Shown piece by piece: positions 8,894-17,864 of a stretch of DNA of 64,000 bases. The notes beneath the pieces were generated by a model, which worked only from the letters and a program-made list of their open reading frames with translations, made no database searches and was not told where the DNA came from. Source of the stretch: Olleya sp. Hel_I_94 (lineage in GTDB: Bacteria > Bacteroidota > Bacteroidia > Flavobacteriales > Flavobacteriaceae); NCBI RefSeq assembly GCF_007827365.1, contig NZ_VISI01000002.1, forward strand, positions 1,803,001 to 1,867,000, given 5' to 3'. Positions within the stretch are counted from its first letter, which is position 1. Every line of letters starts with the position of its first letter. The position numbers and the translations under genes are program-made.

Positions 8894-10339
8894 ATGAAAA
8901 ACACATTATACATATTAAGCTTTTTTACGCTTCTTTTAATGACAAGTTGCACTAAAGACTTTGAAGACATAAATACTAATCCTAATACGCCAAACACAGT
9001 ACAACCTAGTTTGTTGCTGCGTCAAGTTATTTATGATTTTGGAGAACAAATGAGTTATGAAGGTTTTGTTGCTGGAGATTTATTATCGCAACACAGGACT
9101 GCCTTAGATTTCAATTTATTTGACAGACACGCCTTAAAATCGCCACAATTAGGTGGAAATCCTTGGCCAATATTTTACACCAATTTACGTGATAACGAGA
9201 TTATATTAACACAATCCAAAACCACCTCAACCTTTAAAGTCTATGAAGGTCCTGCTTTAATTTTAAAAGCATATATGGCAGCAGGATTAACAGATTTGTT
9301 TGGTGATGTGCCCTATTTTGAAGCCTTTAATGGAATAGAGGGAACCGTTACACCAAGTTATGACAGTCAAGAATCTATTTATTTAAATGAAGACGGGATA
9401 TTAGATAACCTTGATAAAGGGATTGAAGCTATTACCAATTACGATTTAGCGATTCCGTTGGAAGGAGATATTTTATTTAATGGAGATTTAGACGCTTGGG
9501 TAAAATTTGCAAATAGTTTAAAATTGAAATATTTACTTCGTATTTCCGATCAAGTGGATGTTTCAACTGAATTACAAACCATATATAATGAAGATAATTA
9601 TATTTCAGCTACAGCTGAAAATGCTATTTTCAACTTTACAAACACAGATCCAAACAGCTTTAGATTGGCTCAATTAAGAATAGGAGATTTTAATAATTTT
9701 GTTCTATCAGAAACCATGGAAAATATTTTAATTGACCTAAATGATGATAGAATAAGCACGTTTTTCAAACCTTTTGAAAACTCGTCTTCCAATCAATTTA
9801 ATGGATTGATTAATGGTATTGATGCTTCATCAACATCAATTGCTTTGGCAGATTATTCGTTAGCTGGAAGTGCATTTAGAGAAGACACTTCGGTTTTAGA
9901 TGCTAATTTTATAACCTCGTGGGAAGTTCATTTTATATTAGCTGAAGCTGCCTTAAAAGGGTTAATTAGTGCCAATGCACAAGAATTATATGAAACAGGA
10001 GTCGCACAAGCTTATGAGTATTGGCAAACCGATTTACCTGCAACGTACCTAACAACCAATGCTGCTTATAATGCACCTGGAACAACGCCTTTACAACAAA
10101 TTATCACCCAAAAATGGATTGCTAATCTTATAAATGGCTATGAAGGTTGGGTAGACTACAGACGCACAGGTTTCCCTGAGTTTAATGCAATATCTGCAAG
10201 TTTAAACAATGGATTAATACCTGTAAGAATGCCTTATCCTGCAGAAGAAGAAGCTTTAAATGCCATAAACTATAATCAAGCAGCAAGTGCAACTAATGGT
10301 AACGATATTAACTTCCCAGTTTGGTGGGACCAAAACTAA
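8894..10339 (+). CDS. SusD/RagB-family outer-membrane lipoprotein
   Basis: A 481-residue SusD-like protein. The lipoprotein signal peptide ends at a lipobox Cys (LLLMTSC) and is followed by DFEDINTNPNTP, typical of SusD-like_2 proteins. Later motifs include ALILKAYMAAGLTDLFGDVPYFEAF and, near the C-terminus, the GWVDYRRTGFP segment. It forms the lid of the SusC-like transporter encoded just upstream and should bind the imported ligand at the cell surface. It is co-transcribed with the genes on both sides (10-bp and 3-bp gaps). Confidence 0.9.
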   Translation: MKNTLYILSFFTLLLMTSCTKDFEDINTNPNTPNTVQPSLLLRQVIYDFGEQMSYEGFVAGDLLSQHRTALDFNLFDRHALKSPQLGGNPWPIFYTNLRDNEIILTQSKTTSTFKVYEGPALILKAYMAAGLTDLFGDVPYFEAFNGIEGTVTPSYDSQESIYLNEDGILDNLDKGIEAITNYDLAIPLEGDILFNGDLDAWVKFANSLKLKYLLRISDQVDVSTELQTIYNEDNYISATAENAIFNFTNTDPNSFRLAQLRIGDFNNFVLSETMENILIDLNDDRISTFFKPFENSSSNQFNGLINGIDASSTSIALADYSLAGSAFREDTSVLDANFITSWEVHFILAEAALKGLISANAQELYETGVAQAYEYWQTDLPATYLTTNAAYNAPGTTPLQQIITQKWIANLINGYEGWVDYRRTGFPEFNAISASLNNGLIPVRMPYPAEEEALNAINYNQAASATNGNDINFPVWWDQN

Positions 10340-10342
10340 AAA

Positions 10343-11677
10343 ATGAGTACAGAAATTTGGCAATGGATTTTAGTAATAGCTTCAAGTTTAATCTTGTTTG
10401 CCTTATCACCTTATGCAAAAACCACTGCATCTTTTTTTAAAGCCAATCACAACAAAAAGTCGCCAAATGTTTTAGTCCTAACTGGTAGTTTAATAATCTC
10501 TTGGATTTTTGCTAAAAGCATTACTAATGCTGCTAATTTAGGATTAGATTTTGGTCTAGTTGGAGGTGTCGCTTATGCTGGATATTATTTAAGTTTTGCG
10601 GTTGCAGGATTACTAATTTATCAATTACGTACCAAAGGTGGATATACAAGTATTCATGAATTTTTAACTAGTAAATTTGGGAAAAAAGCGGTTGCTATTT
10701 TCACGTTTTTAATCATTATTAGATTATTTAATGAGGTTTGGAGTAATACCATGGTTATTGGCTCTTACTTTGGTGAAACCGGAAGTTCTAGCTATTACAC
10801 TGCCATCATTGTATTTACATTACTAACATTAAGCTATGCTATAAAAGGTGGTTTGAGTAGCTCAATATTTACAGATGTGATACAAATGGTCTTATTTTCT
10901 GTACTATTAATCATTATTTTATATACTATTTTTTCAGTTGAAAATTTTAATACAAAAGACATTGTAAACTCTGGAACTTGGAGTTTTGAACTAGGTTTAA
11001 ACCTGTTTTTTGCAGCCATAATACAATCTTTTAGCTATCCTTTTCATGATCCTGTACTAACTGACAGAGCTTTTATTAGTTCGCCAAAAGTGACTAGAAA
11101 AAGCTTTTTATGGGCTAGTTTATTAGGTGCTATTTGCATCATACTTTTTAGTTTAATTGGTGTGTATGCACAAACTCAAGGTTTAAAAGGACAAGCAGCT
11201 GTAGAGGTTGGAAAAGCATTTGGAGTTGTGGTATTATTAGTCATTAATTTTATTATGATTACCTCAGCAGCATCAACCTTAGATTCAACGTTTTCATCGT
11301 TTTCAAAATTATTAGCTGTCGATTTGGGATTAGGTAAAAGTCTAACATTTGGTAGACTAGCAATGGTAGCCATTGCTGTACTTGGTACAATCCCAATCTT
11401 TTTTAATGCCGAAATCCTTTCTGCCACCACAATATCTGGAACTATGGTCATTGGTTTAACACCAATATTTGTATTTTGGAATTATAAAGTGCCAAAAATC
11501 AGCTTCTATTTAAGTATTGGTTGTGGTATCCTTTTTGGATTTTTATTAGTATTCAAAGTGTTCCCAGAAGCTTTAATTTTTACAAAGGGTCGTTATTCAG
11601 ATTTACTTTGGGTAAATGTTTGGGGCATTTTTAGTTGTAACCTTTTATATTTCGTTCCTAGATGGATAAAACAATAA
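10343..11677 (+). CDS. Sodium:solute symporter family (SSS) transporter
   Basis: A 444-residue polytopic inner-membrane protein with about 12-13 hydrophobic segments and SSS-family features such as KGGYTSIHEFLTSKFGKK, LSYAIKGGLSSSIFTDVIQM and ASTLDSTFSSFSKLL. It probably couples Na+ entry to uptake of the solute delivered by the adjacent SusC/SusD pair, completing a two-membrane import route. The ligand is unknown; nucleosides or sugars are plausible given the neighbouring purine nucleoside phosphorylase. It overlaps the following metallophosphoesterase gene by 16 bp. Confidence 0.85.
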   Translation: MSTEIWQWILVIASSLILFALSPYAKTTASFFKANHNKKSPNVLVLTGSLIISWIFAKSITNAANLGLDFGLVGGVAYAGYYLSFAVAGLLIYQLRTKGGYTSIHEFLTSKFGKKAVAIFTFLIIIRLFNEVWSNTMVIGSYFGETGSSSYYTAIIVFTLLTLSYAIKGGLSSSIFTDVIQMVLFSVLLIIILYTIFSVENFNTKDIVNSGTWSFELGLNLFFAAIIQSFSYPFHDPVLTDRAFISSPKVTRKSFLWASLLGAICIILFSLIGVYAQTQGLKGQAAVEVGKAFGVVVLLVINFIMITSAASTLDSTFSSFSKLLAVDLGLGKSLTFGRLAMVAIAVLGTIPIFFNAEILSATTISGTMVIGLTPIFVFWNYKVPKISFYLSIGCGILFGFLLVFKVFPEALIFTKGRYSDLLWVNVWGIFSCNLLYFVPRWIKQ

Positions 11678-12489
11678 ATAATATAGGCACATTATCTGGT
11701 AAAGTCTTACTTTTTGGAGGCGTTTACAGTAATCTTCAAGCCTTAGAAGCACTTAAAGCTATTGCTGAACAGCAAAATATAGCTCCAGAGAACTGTATTT
11801 GCACAGGAGACGTTGTTGGCTATTGCGCACAACCAGAAGAAACGGTTCAGCTTTTAAAAATCTGGAATGCTAAAAGCATTTTAGGTAATGTAGAAATCCA
11901 ATTAACTGAAGGTGAAGCAGATTGTGGTTGCGATTTTACAGAAGGCTCACGATGTGATGGATTTTCTAAACTTTGGTATCCTTATGCACAAAGCAAACTA
12001 AGTAAAAACTCGATAGCGTATTTAGCAACGTTTCCGGATCATATCTATTTTAATTATGCTAATAAAAAAGTAACCGTTGTCCATGGTGATTATTTTAATG
12101 TATCAGAATTTGTTTTTAAATCTACAGACTGGAATATTAAGGCAAAAACGATAGACGCAACCAAAAGCGATGTTATTATTGCTGGACATTGTGGGTTACC
12201 TTTTAGTCATGAGCAAGACAACAAATTATGGCTAAATCCAGGTGTTATTGGTATGCCTGCTAATGATGGAACGCCACAAGTTTGGTATGCCATTTTAGAA
12301 GAAATTAACGGTGAAATGAAATTTACCCATCATACGCTCGACTATAATTACAAGTTAACCAATAGCTTAATGAAAAATGGATTATTGCCAGAAGAATATG
12401 CAAGAACCATTATTACAGGAATTTGGGATAACACCGAGATTTTACCAGCTATTGAAAGTGGATTACAAGGTTTTGGACTTAATTTATAA
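11662..12489 (+). CDS. Calcineurin-like metallophosphoesterase
   Basis: A 275-residue cytosolic metallophosphoesterase. Metal-binding motifs are degenerate at the start (GGVYSNLQALEAL in place of GDxHGN) but clear later: CTGDVVGYCAQPEE (GDxVG), LGNVEIQL (where GNHE/D usually stands), VHGDYF and AGHCGLPF (GHTH-like). It is similar to the phosphodiesterase/phosphatase group that matches diadenosine phosphatase-like proteins. The Asp/His to Gly/Val changes at the first motif may alter metal binding. Sitting next to a nucleoside phosphorylase, it might dephosphorylate a sugar phosphate. That substrate is a guess. Confidence 0.75.
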   Translation: MDKTINNIGTLSGKVLLFGGVYSNLQALEALKAIAEQQNIAPENCICTGDVVGYCAQPEETVQLLKIWNAKSILGNVEIQLTEGEADCGCDFTEGSRCDGFSKLWYPYAQSKLSKNSIAYLATFPDHIYFNYANKKVTVVHGDYFNVSEFVFKSTDWNIKAKTIDATKSDVIIAGHCGLPFSHEQDNKLWLNPGVIGMPANDGTPQVWYAILEEINGEMKFTHHTLDYNYKLTNSLMKNGLLPEEYARTIITGIWDNTEILPAIESGLQGFGLNL

Positions 12490-12494
12490 ATCAC

Positions 12495-13016
12495 ATGAAA
12501 ACAGTATTATTAATTTTTATCAGTCTATTTACAGCACAAATATTTGCTCAAGACACTTTAGATGAGCTTTTAAAAAAACACAATAAAAATAGCGTTCCCT
12601 ACATTACCGTTCAAGAATTGGCAATGCCAAAAACTGACGCTATTATATTAGACGCAAGAGAACCTAAAGAATTTGAAGTCAGTCACATTAAAAATGCGAC
12701 GTTAGTTGGCTATGACTTTTTTGACATTAAAACAGTCACAGAACAATACACTAACAAAGATCAAAAAATAGTAGTCTATTGCTCACTTGGAATACGATCA
12801 GAAACGATTGCAAAAAAGCTAAAAGACGAAGGTTACACCAATGTACTTAATCTGTATGGTGGCATTTTCGAATGGAAAAACAACGATTTTATTGTAGTAG
12901 ATTCCGAAGAAAAAGAAACAGAACAAGTCCATACCTTTAATGAAGAGTGGAGTAAATGGTTGACAAAAGGAGAACAAGTATTTGAAGTAAAACCTACAAA
13001 AAAGAACACTAAATAA
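12495..13016 (+). CDS. Exported rhodanese-like domain protein
   Basis: A 173-residue protein with a signal peptide (LIFISLFTAQIFAQ, cleavage at about residue 19) and one rhodanese domain (about residues 40-135). The active-site loop is YCSLGIRSET, with the catalytic Cys followed by a six-residue loop that suits sulfur or arsenate-type oxyanions (Cdc25/ArsC-like loops are one residue longer). It acts in the periplasm. Its stop codon overlaps the next start (TAATG). In this operon it may handle sulfur transfer or thioarsenic chemistry; this is inference. Confidence 0.8.
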   Translation: MKTVLLIFISLFTAQIFAQDTLDELLKKHNKNSVPYITVQELAMPKTDAIILDAREPKEFEVSHIKNATLVGYDFFDIKTVTEQYTNKDQKIVVYCSLGIRSETIAKKLKDEGYTNVLNLYGGIFEWKNNDFIVVDSEEKETEQVHTFNEEWSKWLTKGEQVFEVKPTKKNTK

Positions 13017-13639
13017 TGGCTCATAATAACCTAATAATAACCTTCACCAGAAACCCTGAGTTAGGAAAAGTAAAAACAAGATTAGCTAAGACTATTGGCA
13101 ATATTTCCGCTTTAGCGATATATAAAAAATTATTAGAGCATACTGAAAGCGTTTTACAACAAATAGACTGTGACAAGGCAGTATATTACTCGGTTAAAAT
13201 TAGAGAGAACGACCTTTGGAATACTGATATTTACCAAAAACACCAACAAATTGGTGACCACTTAGGTGTAAGAATGTCTAATGCATTTAAAACTGGTTTT
13301 AATTCTGGCTATACTAAAATAGTTATTGTTGGTAGCGATTTATATGATCTAAAACCCAAACATATTAATCAAGCTTTTGACGCTTTAGATAATAATGATG
13401 CAGTGATTGGACCTGCAATAGATGGTGGCTATTATCTTTTAGGAATGAAACAATTGCATCCAGCAATTTTTGAAAATAAATCTTGGGGAACCGAAACAGT
13501 TTTTGAAGACACCATGAAAGATTTAGTTAAGGAAAACGTATTTTTGTTAGAACCATTAAATGATGTTGACACATACGAAGATATGTCCAACAACCAAACC
13601 TTAAAAGCCTTAATTGAACATGATAAAGCAAATAAATAA
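13016..13639 (+). CDS. DUF2064 transferase (rSAM/selenodomain-associated transferase 1)
   Basis: A 207-residue protein matching the TIGR04282/DUF2064 family throughout: FTRNPELGKVKTRLA at the N-terminus, GDHLGVRMSNAF, VGSDLYDLKPKHI and IGPAIDGGYYLLGMK, ending with LNDVDTYEDM. The fold is related to CofC/MobA nucleotidyltransferases and GT-A glycosyltransferases. It is the canonical copy; the one at 4961 is divergent. TIGRFAM naming links this family with radical SAM/selenodomain proteins such as ArsS, and here both occur in one operon. The likely job is sugar or nucleotide transfer in arsenosugar assembly. Confidence 0.85.
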   Translation: MAHNNLIITFTRNPELGKVKTRLAKTIGNISALAIYKKLLEHTESVLQQIDCDKAVYYSVKIRENDLWNTDIYQKHQQIGDHLGVRMSNAFKTGFNSGYTKIVIVGSDLYDLKPKHINQAFDALDNNDAVIGPAIDGGYYLLGMKQLHPAIFENKSWGTETVFEDTMKDLVKENVFLLEPLNDVDTYEDMSNNQTLKALIEHDKANK

Positions 13640-14432
13640 AACCGTAGAATACCTAAAAGAAAAAGGATTTGATCAACCAGAAGTTGGTATTATTTTAGGT
13701 ACTGGATTAGGAAAACTAACCGATGAACTTGAAGTTATCCAAGAGGTAAGTTATAATCACATTCCTAATTTCCCTACTGCGACTGTCGAGTTTCATAAAG
13801 GAAAATTAATTTACGGAACCTTAGCTGGAAAAAAAGTAATTGTAATGCAAGGTCGTTTTCATGTTTATGAAGGTTACAGCTTACAAGATGTTACTTACCC
13901 AGTTAGAATTATGGAAAAATTGGGCATCAAAACACTACTGGTATCTAATGCTTCTGGTGCTATTAATTTAAACTTTAAGAAAGGTGAATTAATGCTTATT
14001 GACGATCATATTAACCTACAAGGAAGTTCTCCTTTAGCTTTTAAAGGTGTTGCTGAGCTTGGTGAGCGTTTTGCAGACATGAGTGCGCCTTATGATTTAG
14101 ACATAAATGCAAAAATTAAAGCTATAGCAAAAGCTAATAATATAAAATTACATGAAGGTGTTTACGCTAGTGTTGTTGGACCACAATTAGAAACTAGAGC
14201 AGAATACCGAATGCTTAAAATTATTGGTGCAGATGCAGTAGGCATGAGTACTGTCCCAGAAGTAATTGTAGCTAATCATTTAAATTTAAAGGTAGCTGCA
14301 GTGTCAGTTTTAACAGACGAATGCGACCCAAGTAATCTAAAACCTGTAGATATTGGTGAGATTATAGCTATGGCTAATCAAGCAGAACCAGATATGATTA
14401 CGCTATTTAAAGGGTTGATAGAAAAACTATAA
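13620..14432 (+). CDS. Purine nucleoside phosphorylase (trimeric type)
   Basis: A 270-residue enzyme of the PNP/MTAP family. It has GIILGTGLGKL (phosphate-binding loop), QGRFHVYEGY, LLVSNASGAIN, GVYASVVGPQLETRAEYRML and MSTVPEVIVANH, with the Asn of the purine pocket in VLTDECDPSN. It cleaves purine nucleosides with phosphate to base and ribose 1-phosphate. In this operon it could remove adenine from the arsenic-bearing adenosine made by ArsS, leaving a sugar phosphate; that is inference. I choose ATG 13620 (MIKQINKTVEY); an upstream TTG at 13614 would add two residues. It overlaps the previous gene by 20 bp. Confidence 0.92.
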   Translation: MIKQINKTVEYLKEKGFDQPEVGIILGTGLGKLTDELEVIQEVSYNHIPNFPTATVEFHKGKLIYGTLAGKKVIVMQGRFHVYEGYSLQDVTYPVRIMEKLGIKTLLVSNASGAINLNFKKGELMLIDDHINLQGSSPLAFKGVAELGERFADMSAPYDLDINAKIKAIAKANNIKLHEGVYASVVGPQLETRAEYRMLKIIGADAVGMSTVPEVIVANHLNLKVAAVSVLTDECDPSNLKPVDIGEIIAMANQAEPDMITLFKGLIEKL

Positions 14433-14435
14433 CAC

Positions 14436-14455
14436 GATGTAACTTTAGTTACATC
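14436..14455. other. Intra-operon hairpin
   Basis: GATGTAAC, a 4-base loop and GTTACATC form a perfect 8-bp stem in the 56-bp gap between the phosphorylase and desaturase genes. It is followed by A-rich sequence rather than a T run, so it is not a classical plus-strand terminator. It could be a processing or attenuation element. Confidence 0.4.
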
Positions 14456-14488
14456 AAAAAAGTAACTAAAAGGCTAATTTAGCCAGCT

Positions 14489-15370
14489 ATGGAAAAGTAT
14501 TTAGAAATAATAAAAAACGCCTACTTTGGCTATTGGAACTATTTAAAACACCAGATTATATTCCCAAATAATTGGGACAACTATTTTTATGGATTAATCA
14601 TAATATCATTAGTTATTTGGGGTTTAGAAATTGTGTTTCCTTGGCGTAAAAAGCAATCTATTTTCCGTAAGGATTTTTGGTTGGATACGTTTTACATGTT
14701 TTTTAATTTCTTTTTACTAAATCTTATTGTATTAATAGCTTTATCTAATACTGCTGCAAGTTTTTTTGATGATATTTTAGGTGTTGTTGGATTATCAATT
14801 TCAAGTTTTCAACTGTTTGATGTAGATAATTTACCATTGTGGTTAGGACTATTTATTTTCTTTATAATTTCTGATTTTACACAATGGATAACTCACAATT
14901 TATTACATCGTTTTGAGTTTTTATGGAACTTCCATAAAGTACATCACAGTGTTAAAGAAATGGGATTTGCTGCTCATTTACGCTACCATTGGATGGAACC
15001 GGTTTTATATAAATCCATGTTATACATACCAATTGCCATAATTGGCGGTTTTGATGCGCAACACGTTGCAATAGTCCACTTTTTTGCAATAACTGTTGGA
15101 CACTTAAATCATGCTAATTTAGGTTGGGATTATGGTGTTTTAAAATATGTATTTAACAATCCAAAAATGCACATTTGGCATCATGTAAAACACTTGCCAG
15201 AACACACAAAGTTTGGTGTTAATTTTGGTATAACGTTAAGTATTTGGGATTATATTTTTAAAACCAATTACATTCCGCATGATGGTCGTGATATCGAGTT
15301 AGGTTTTGAAGGCGACGAAACGTTTCCAAAAGATTTTATTAGTCAAGAATTATATCCTTTAAAAAAATGA
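14489..15370 (+). CDS. Sterol desaturase / fatty acid hydroxylase family membrane protein
   Basis: A 293-residue membrane protein with four or so transmembrane segments and the three-cluster His signature of the family: HNLLHR, HKVHHS and HIWHHVKH, with HLNHANL between. These His residues bind the di-iron site used for oxygen-dependent hydroxylation or desaturation of lipids. It overlaps the DUF547 gene by 4 bp (ATGA). Its presence in an arsenosugar-type operon might point to a lipid-linked product, but no direct evidence exists here. The true substrate is unknown. Confidence 0.85.
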   Translation: MEKYLEIIKNAYFGYWNYLKHQIIFPNNWDNYFYGLIIISLVIWGLEIVFPWRKKQSIFRKDFWLDTFYMFFNFFLLNLIVLIALSNTAASFFDDILGVVGLSISSFQLFDVDNLPLWLGLFIFFIISDFTQWITHNLLHRFEFLWNFHKVHHSVKEMGFAAHLRYHWMEPVLYKSMLYIPIAIIGGFDAQHVAIVHFFAITVGHLNHANLGWDYGVLKYVFNNPKMHIWHHVKHLPEHTKFGVNFGITLSIWDYIFKTNYIPHDGRDIELGFEGDETFPKDFISQELYPLKK

Positions 15371-16329
15371 AACAACTTTTAGCCTTAGCATTATTAGTCT
15401 TGTTTTGCGCTTGTAAAAGCACAAAACAAACTGTACCAAATACTCAAATAGCAACTAATACAATTAAAAAAGAAGCTATAGCTGAAATTAAAATGGATAC
15501 TATCAACAAAACAAATGATAGTAGTTACATAATTAAAAAAGCAAAATACTTAATAACTGAAGATGTAAAAATTGCTGAATATGATCTTGTTGATAAACGA
15601 CAAAAATTTATATCAAACAAAAAAGATTCAATTCCTAAAAATAACGAATTCAATCAGATTCTTACGAAAACAGAGCATTCTAACATTCATTTTTTATGGA
15701 ATGAATTATTACAAAAACATGTTTCAGCTAACGGAAATGTAAATTATAAATCATTTAAAACAGATTATAAAAAATTACTAGAATACATAAATATTCTCGC
15801 GATACTAAAGTCTAAACCTGAATTTGATTCTATTTCCAGAGAAGAAAAACTAGCCTTTTGGATCAACGCTTATAATGCTTTAACAATAGATTTAATTATA
15901 AAAAATTATCCTGTAAAAAGCATAAAAGACATTAAAGACCCTTGGGAACAACGCTTATGGCAATTTGGTGACAAATGGTATAATCTTGAAGATATAGAGC
16001 ATAAAATACTACGTAAAATGGACGAACCACGCATACATTTTGCTATTGTTTGCGCCTCTTACTCTTGCCCTAAATTACAAAACTCTGCATTTACAGCAGA
16101 TAATTTAGAACAACAATTAACCTTGGCTACTCAAGAGTTTTTAAGTGATACAAACCGAAATGAAATCTCTGAAAACGCTTTAAAATTATCAAAAATATTT
16201 AAATGGTTTGATAAGGATTTTGAGCAAAACGGAAGTTTGATTGACTTTTTAAACAAGTACACAGCTATAACTATTTCAGCGAAAGCTAAAATTAGCTACA
16301 AAGATTACAACTGGGACTTAAATGACTAA
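15367..16329 (+). CDS. DUF547 lipoprotein
   Basis: A 320-residue exported protein. The N-terminus LALALLVLFCAC fits a lipoprotein signal with lipidation at the last Cys. A low-complexity linker of about 100 residues comes before a DUF547 domain (about residues 110-310) with the hallmark EKLAFWINAYNALTIDLI, the HFAIVCASYSCPKL motif with its conserved Cys residues, and FKWFDKDFEQNG. The biochemical function of DUF547 is not known. A second DUF547 gene lies at 21100 in the oppositely oriented neighbouring operon. Confidence 0.85.
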   Translation: MKQLLALALLVLFCACKSTKQTVPNTQIATNTIKKEAIAEIKMDTINKTNDSSYIIKKAKYLITEDVKIAEYDLVDKRQKFISNKKDSIPKNNEFNQILTKTEHSNIHFLWNELLQKHVSANGNVNYKSFKTDYKKLLEYINILAILKSKPEFDSISREEKLAFWINAYNALTIDLIIKNYPVKSIKDIKDPWEQRLWQFGDKWYNLEDIEHKILRKMDEPRIHFAIVCASYSCPKLQNSAFTADNLEQQLTLATQEFLSDTNRNEISENALKLSKIFKWFDKDFEQNGSLIDFLNKYTAITISAKAKISYKDYNWDLND

Positions 16330-16361
16330 AACCAACCTAATAAAACTTACGTAAATACAGC

Positions 16362-17057
16362 ATGATAAGTATTATTATTCCGGTTTTAAACGAAGCTAAA
16401 CATATTACAGAGGTATTGTATCATTTAATTGACAATGCCTCATTAAACACCATCCAAGAGATTATAGTTGTGGATGGTGGCAGTACTGATAATACTGTTT
16501 CAGTTATCCAAGCATTAGGTTTAAATATTAAAGTTTTACATTCTGAAAAAGGTCGTGCTAAACAAATGAATCTTGGTGCCAAAGCTTCAAAAGGAGATAT
16601 CCTTTATTTTTTACACGCAGATTCTTTTCCGCCTAACAGATATGACCAATTAATTTTAGATGAAATTAAAAAAGGTAATAATGCAGGTTGTTTTAGATTA
16701 CAATTTGATAGTAACCATTGGTGGTTACGTTTTACTAGTTGGTTAACTCAGTTTTCTTGGCGAGCAAGTCGTGGTGGTGATCAAAGTCAGTTTATAACCA
16801 AAGCGTTATTTAATGATATTGGAGGTTACGACGAAAATTATATTATTTACGAAGACAATATTTTAATTAACGAACTATATAAACGTAAAGAATTTGTTGT
16901 GATTAATCAAAAACTTAAAACCTCAGCTAGGTTATATCAAAAACATGGTGTTTGGACACTACAATATCATTACTTAGTCATTTATATAAAAAAATGGTTT
17001 GGTGCTTCTGCAAAAGAGTTGCATAATTATTATTTAAATAAAATCTGTAAGCGTTAA
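16362..17057 (+). CDS. Family 2 glycosyltransferase (rSAM/selenodomain-associated transferase 2)
   Basis: A 231-residue GT-A fold glycosyltransferase. It has the N-terminal ISIIIPVLNEAKHI, the VVDGGSTDNTV nucleotide-binding segment, KGRAKQMNLGA, and LHADSFPP (DxD region). This matches TIGR04283, the partner family of DUF2064 proteins in rSAM/selenodomain loci. It is the last gene of the plus-strand run and converges on the phosphatase gene 13 bp away. The likely role is attaching a sugar or aglycone in the arsenosugar pathway. Confidence 0.87.
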   Translation: MISIIIPVLNEAKHITEVLYHLIDNASLNTIQEIIVVDGGSTDNTVSVIQALGLNIKVLHSEKGRAKQMNLGAKASKGDILYFLHADSFPPNRYDQLILDEIKKGNNAGCFRLQFDSNHWWLRFTSWLTQFSWRASRGGDQSQFITKALFNDIGGYDENYIIYEDNILINELYKRKEFVVINQKLKTSARLYQKHGVWTLQYHYLVIYIKKWFGASAKELHNYYLNKICKR

Positions 17058-17069
17058 AAACCTTTAATT

Positions 17070-17828
17070 TTATTTAGAAGAATTATAAGACGTACTATTT
17101 CGTCCTGTTTCGTTTGGATATAGCTTAGGCAAATTATCGCTTTGAAAAACGGTTTTGTCATCAATATTTACATCTGAAACTTTACCAGTAAATGCAGCTC
17201 CTGTATCAATATTCCATACATTAATGGCTTGCATAGGTTGATCGAAGTTAAACCTAATCGTTGGTGTATGACCTATATAAATTTCGTGATAGTGTTTTAA
17301 ACGTTTAGGATATAATACAGAGTCTTTTTTCACTCTTTTATCCATAGTTACTGCCATTTCCCAAAGGGTTCTGTCAAAATATAAAGTCTCAGGATGCACT
17401 TCATTCTCTACGCCATGCATTGATGTAAATCCAGCATGTAAAAACAGTTGATTATTAGTGTTAAGATGATACAATTTCATTTGCTTAAAAAACTGTAAAT
17501 GTATGGCTTTGTCTTCGTCTGAAAACGGATTATAACTTGCTATTGTACCTTCGCCTCCATTAACAAACCAAGCTTGATTTACGGTTTTATCTTCTAACCA
17601 TTGTTCACACCAAACATCATGATTTCCTTTTATAAAAATACAATTGTATTGCTTAGAAAACTCAATTAAAAACTGTATAACCTGTGCAGATTCGCTCCAA
17701 CCATCTACATAATCTCCTAGAAAAATAAAACTATCATCTTCAGTCAAACCAATACGCTCTAACAATTGCTTTAACCCTTTTAGTCCTCCATGAATATCAC
17801 CAATTACAAAGTTTCTGTTTAATGTCAT
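17070..17828 (-). CDS. PPP-type serine/threonine phosphatase-like metallophosphoesterase
   Basis: A 252-residue protein with the full PPP metal-binding signature: GDIHGGLKGL, FLGDYVDGW and IKGNHDVW, then LFLHAGF and YIGHTPT. It probably acts in the cytosol as a phosphoprotein phosphatase or a small-molecule phosphatase (ApaH-like proteins share the motifs). It is the last gene of the minus-strand run 21819-17070, 36 bp after the BamA-like gene. The substrate is unknown. Confidence 0.87.
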   Translation of the reverse strand: MTLNRNFVIGDIHGGLKGLKQLLERIGLTEDDSFIFLGDYVDGWSESAQVIQFLIEFSKQYNCIFIKGNHDVWCEQWLEDKTVNQAWFVNGGEGTIASYNPFSDEDKAIHLQFFKQMKLYHLNTNNQLFLHAGFTSMHGVENEVHPETLYFDRTLWEMAVTMDKRVKKDSVLYPKRLKHYHEIYIGHTPTIRFNFDQPMQAINVWNIDTGAAFTGKVSDVNIDDKTVFQSDNLPKLYPNETGRNSTSYNSSK

Positions 17829-17864
17829 ATATTACTTTAATATTTAATTAAATTAAGACTGTTA

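Noticed and set aside
5689..10339. Polysaccharide utilisation locus from the SusC/SusD pair
   Set aside because: No glycoside hydrolase, lyase or hybrid two-component regulator lies in the same operon; the context is nucleoside and arsenosugar-type genes.
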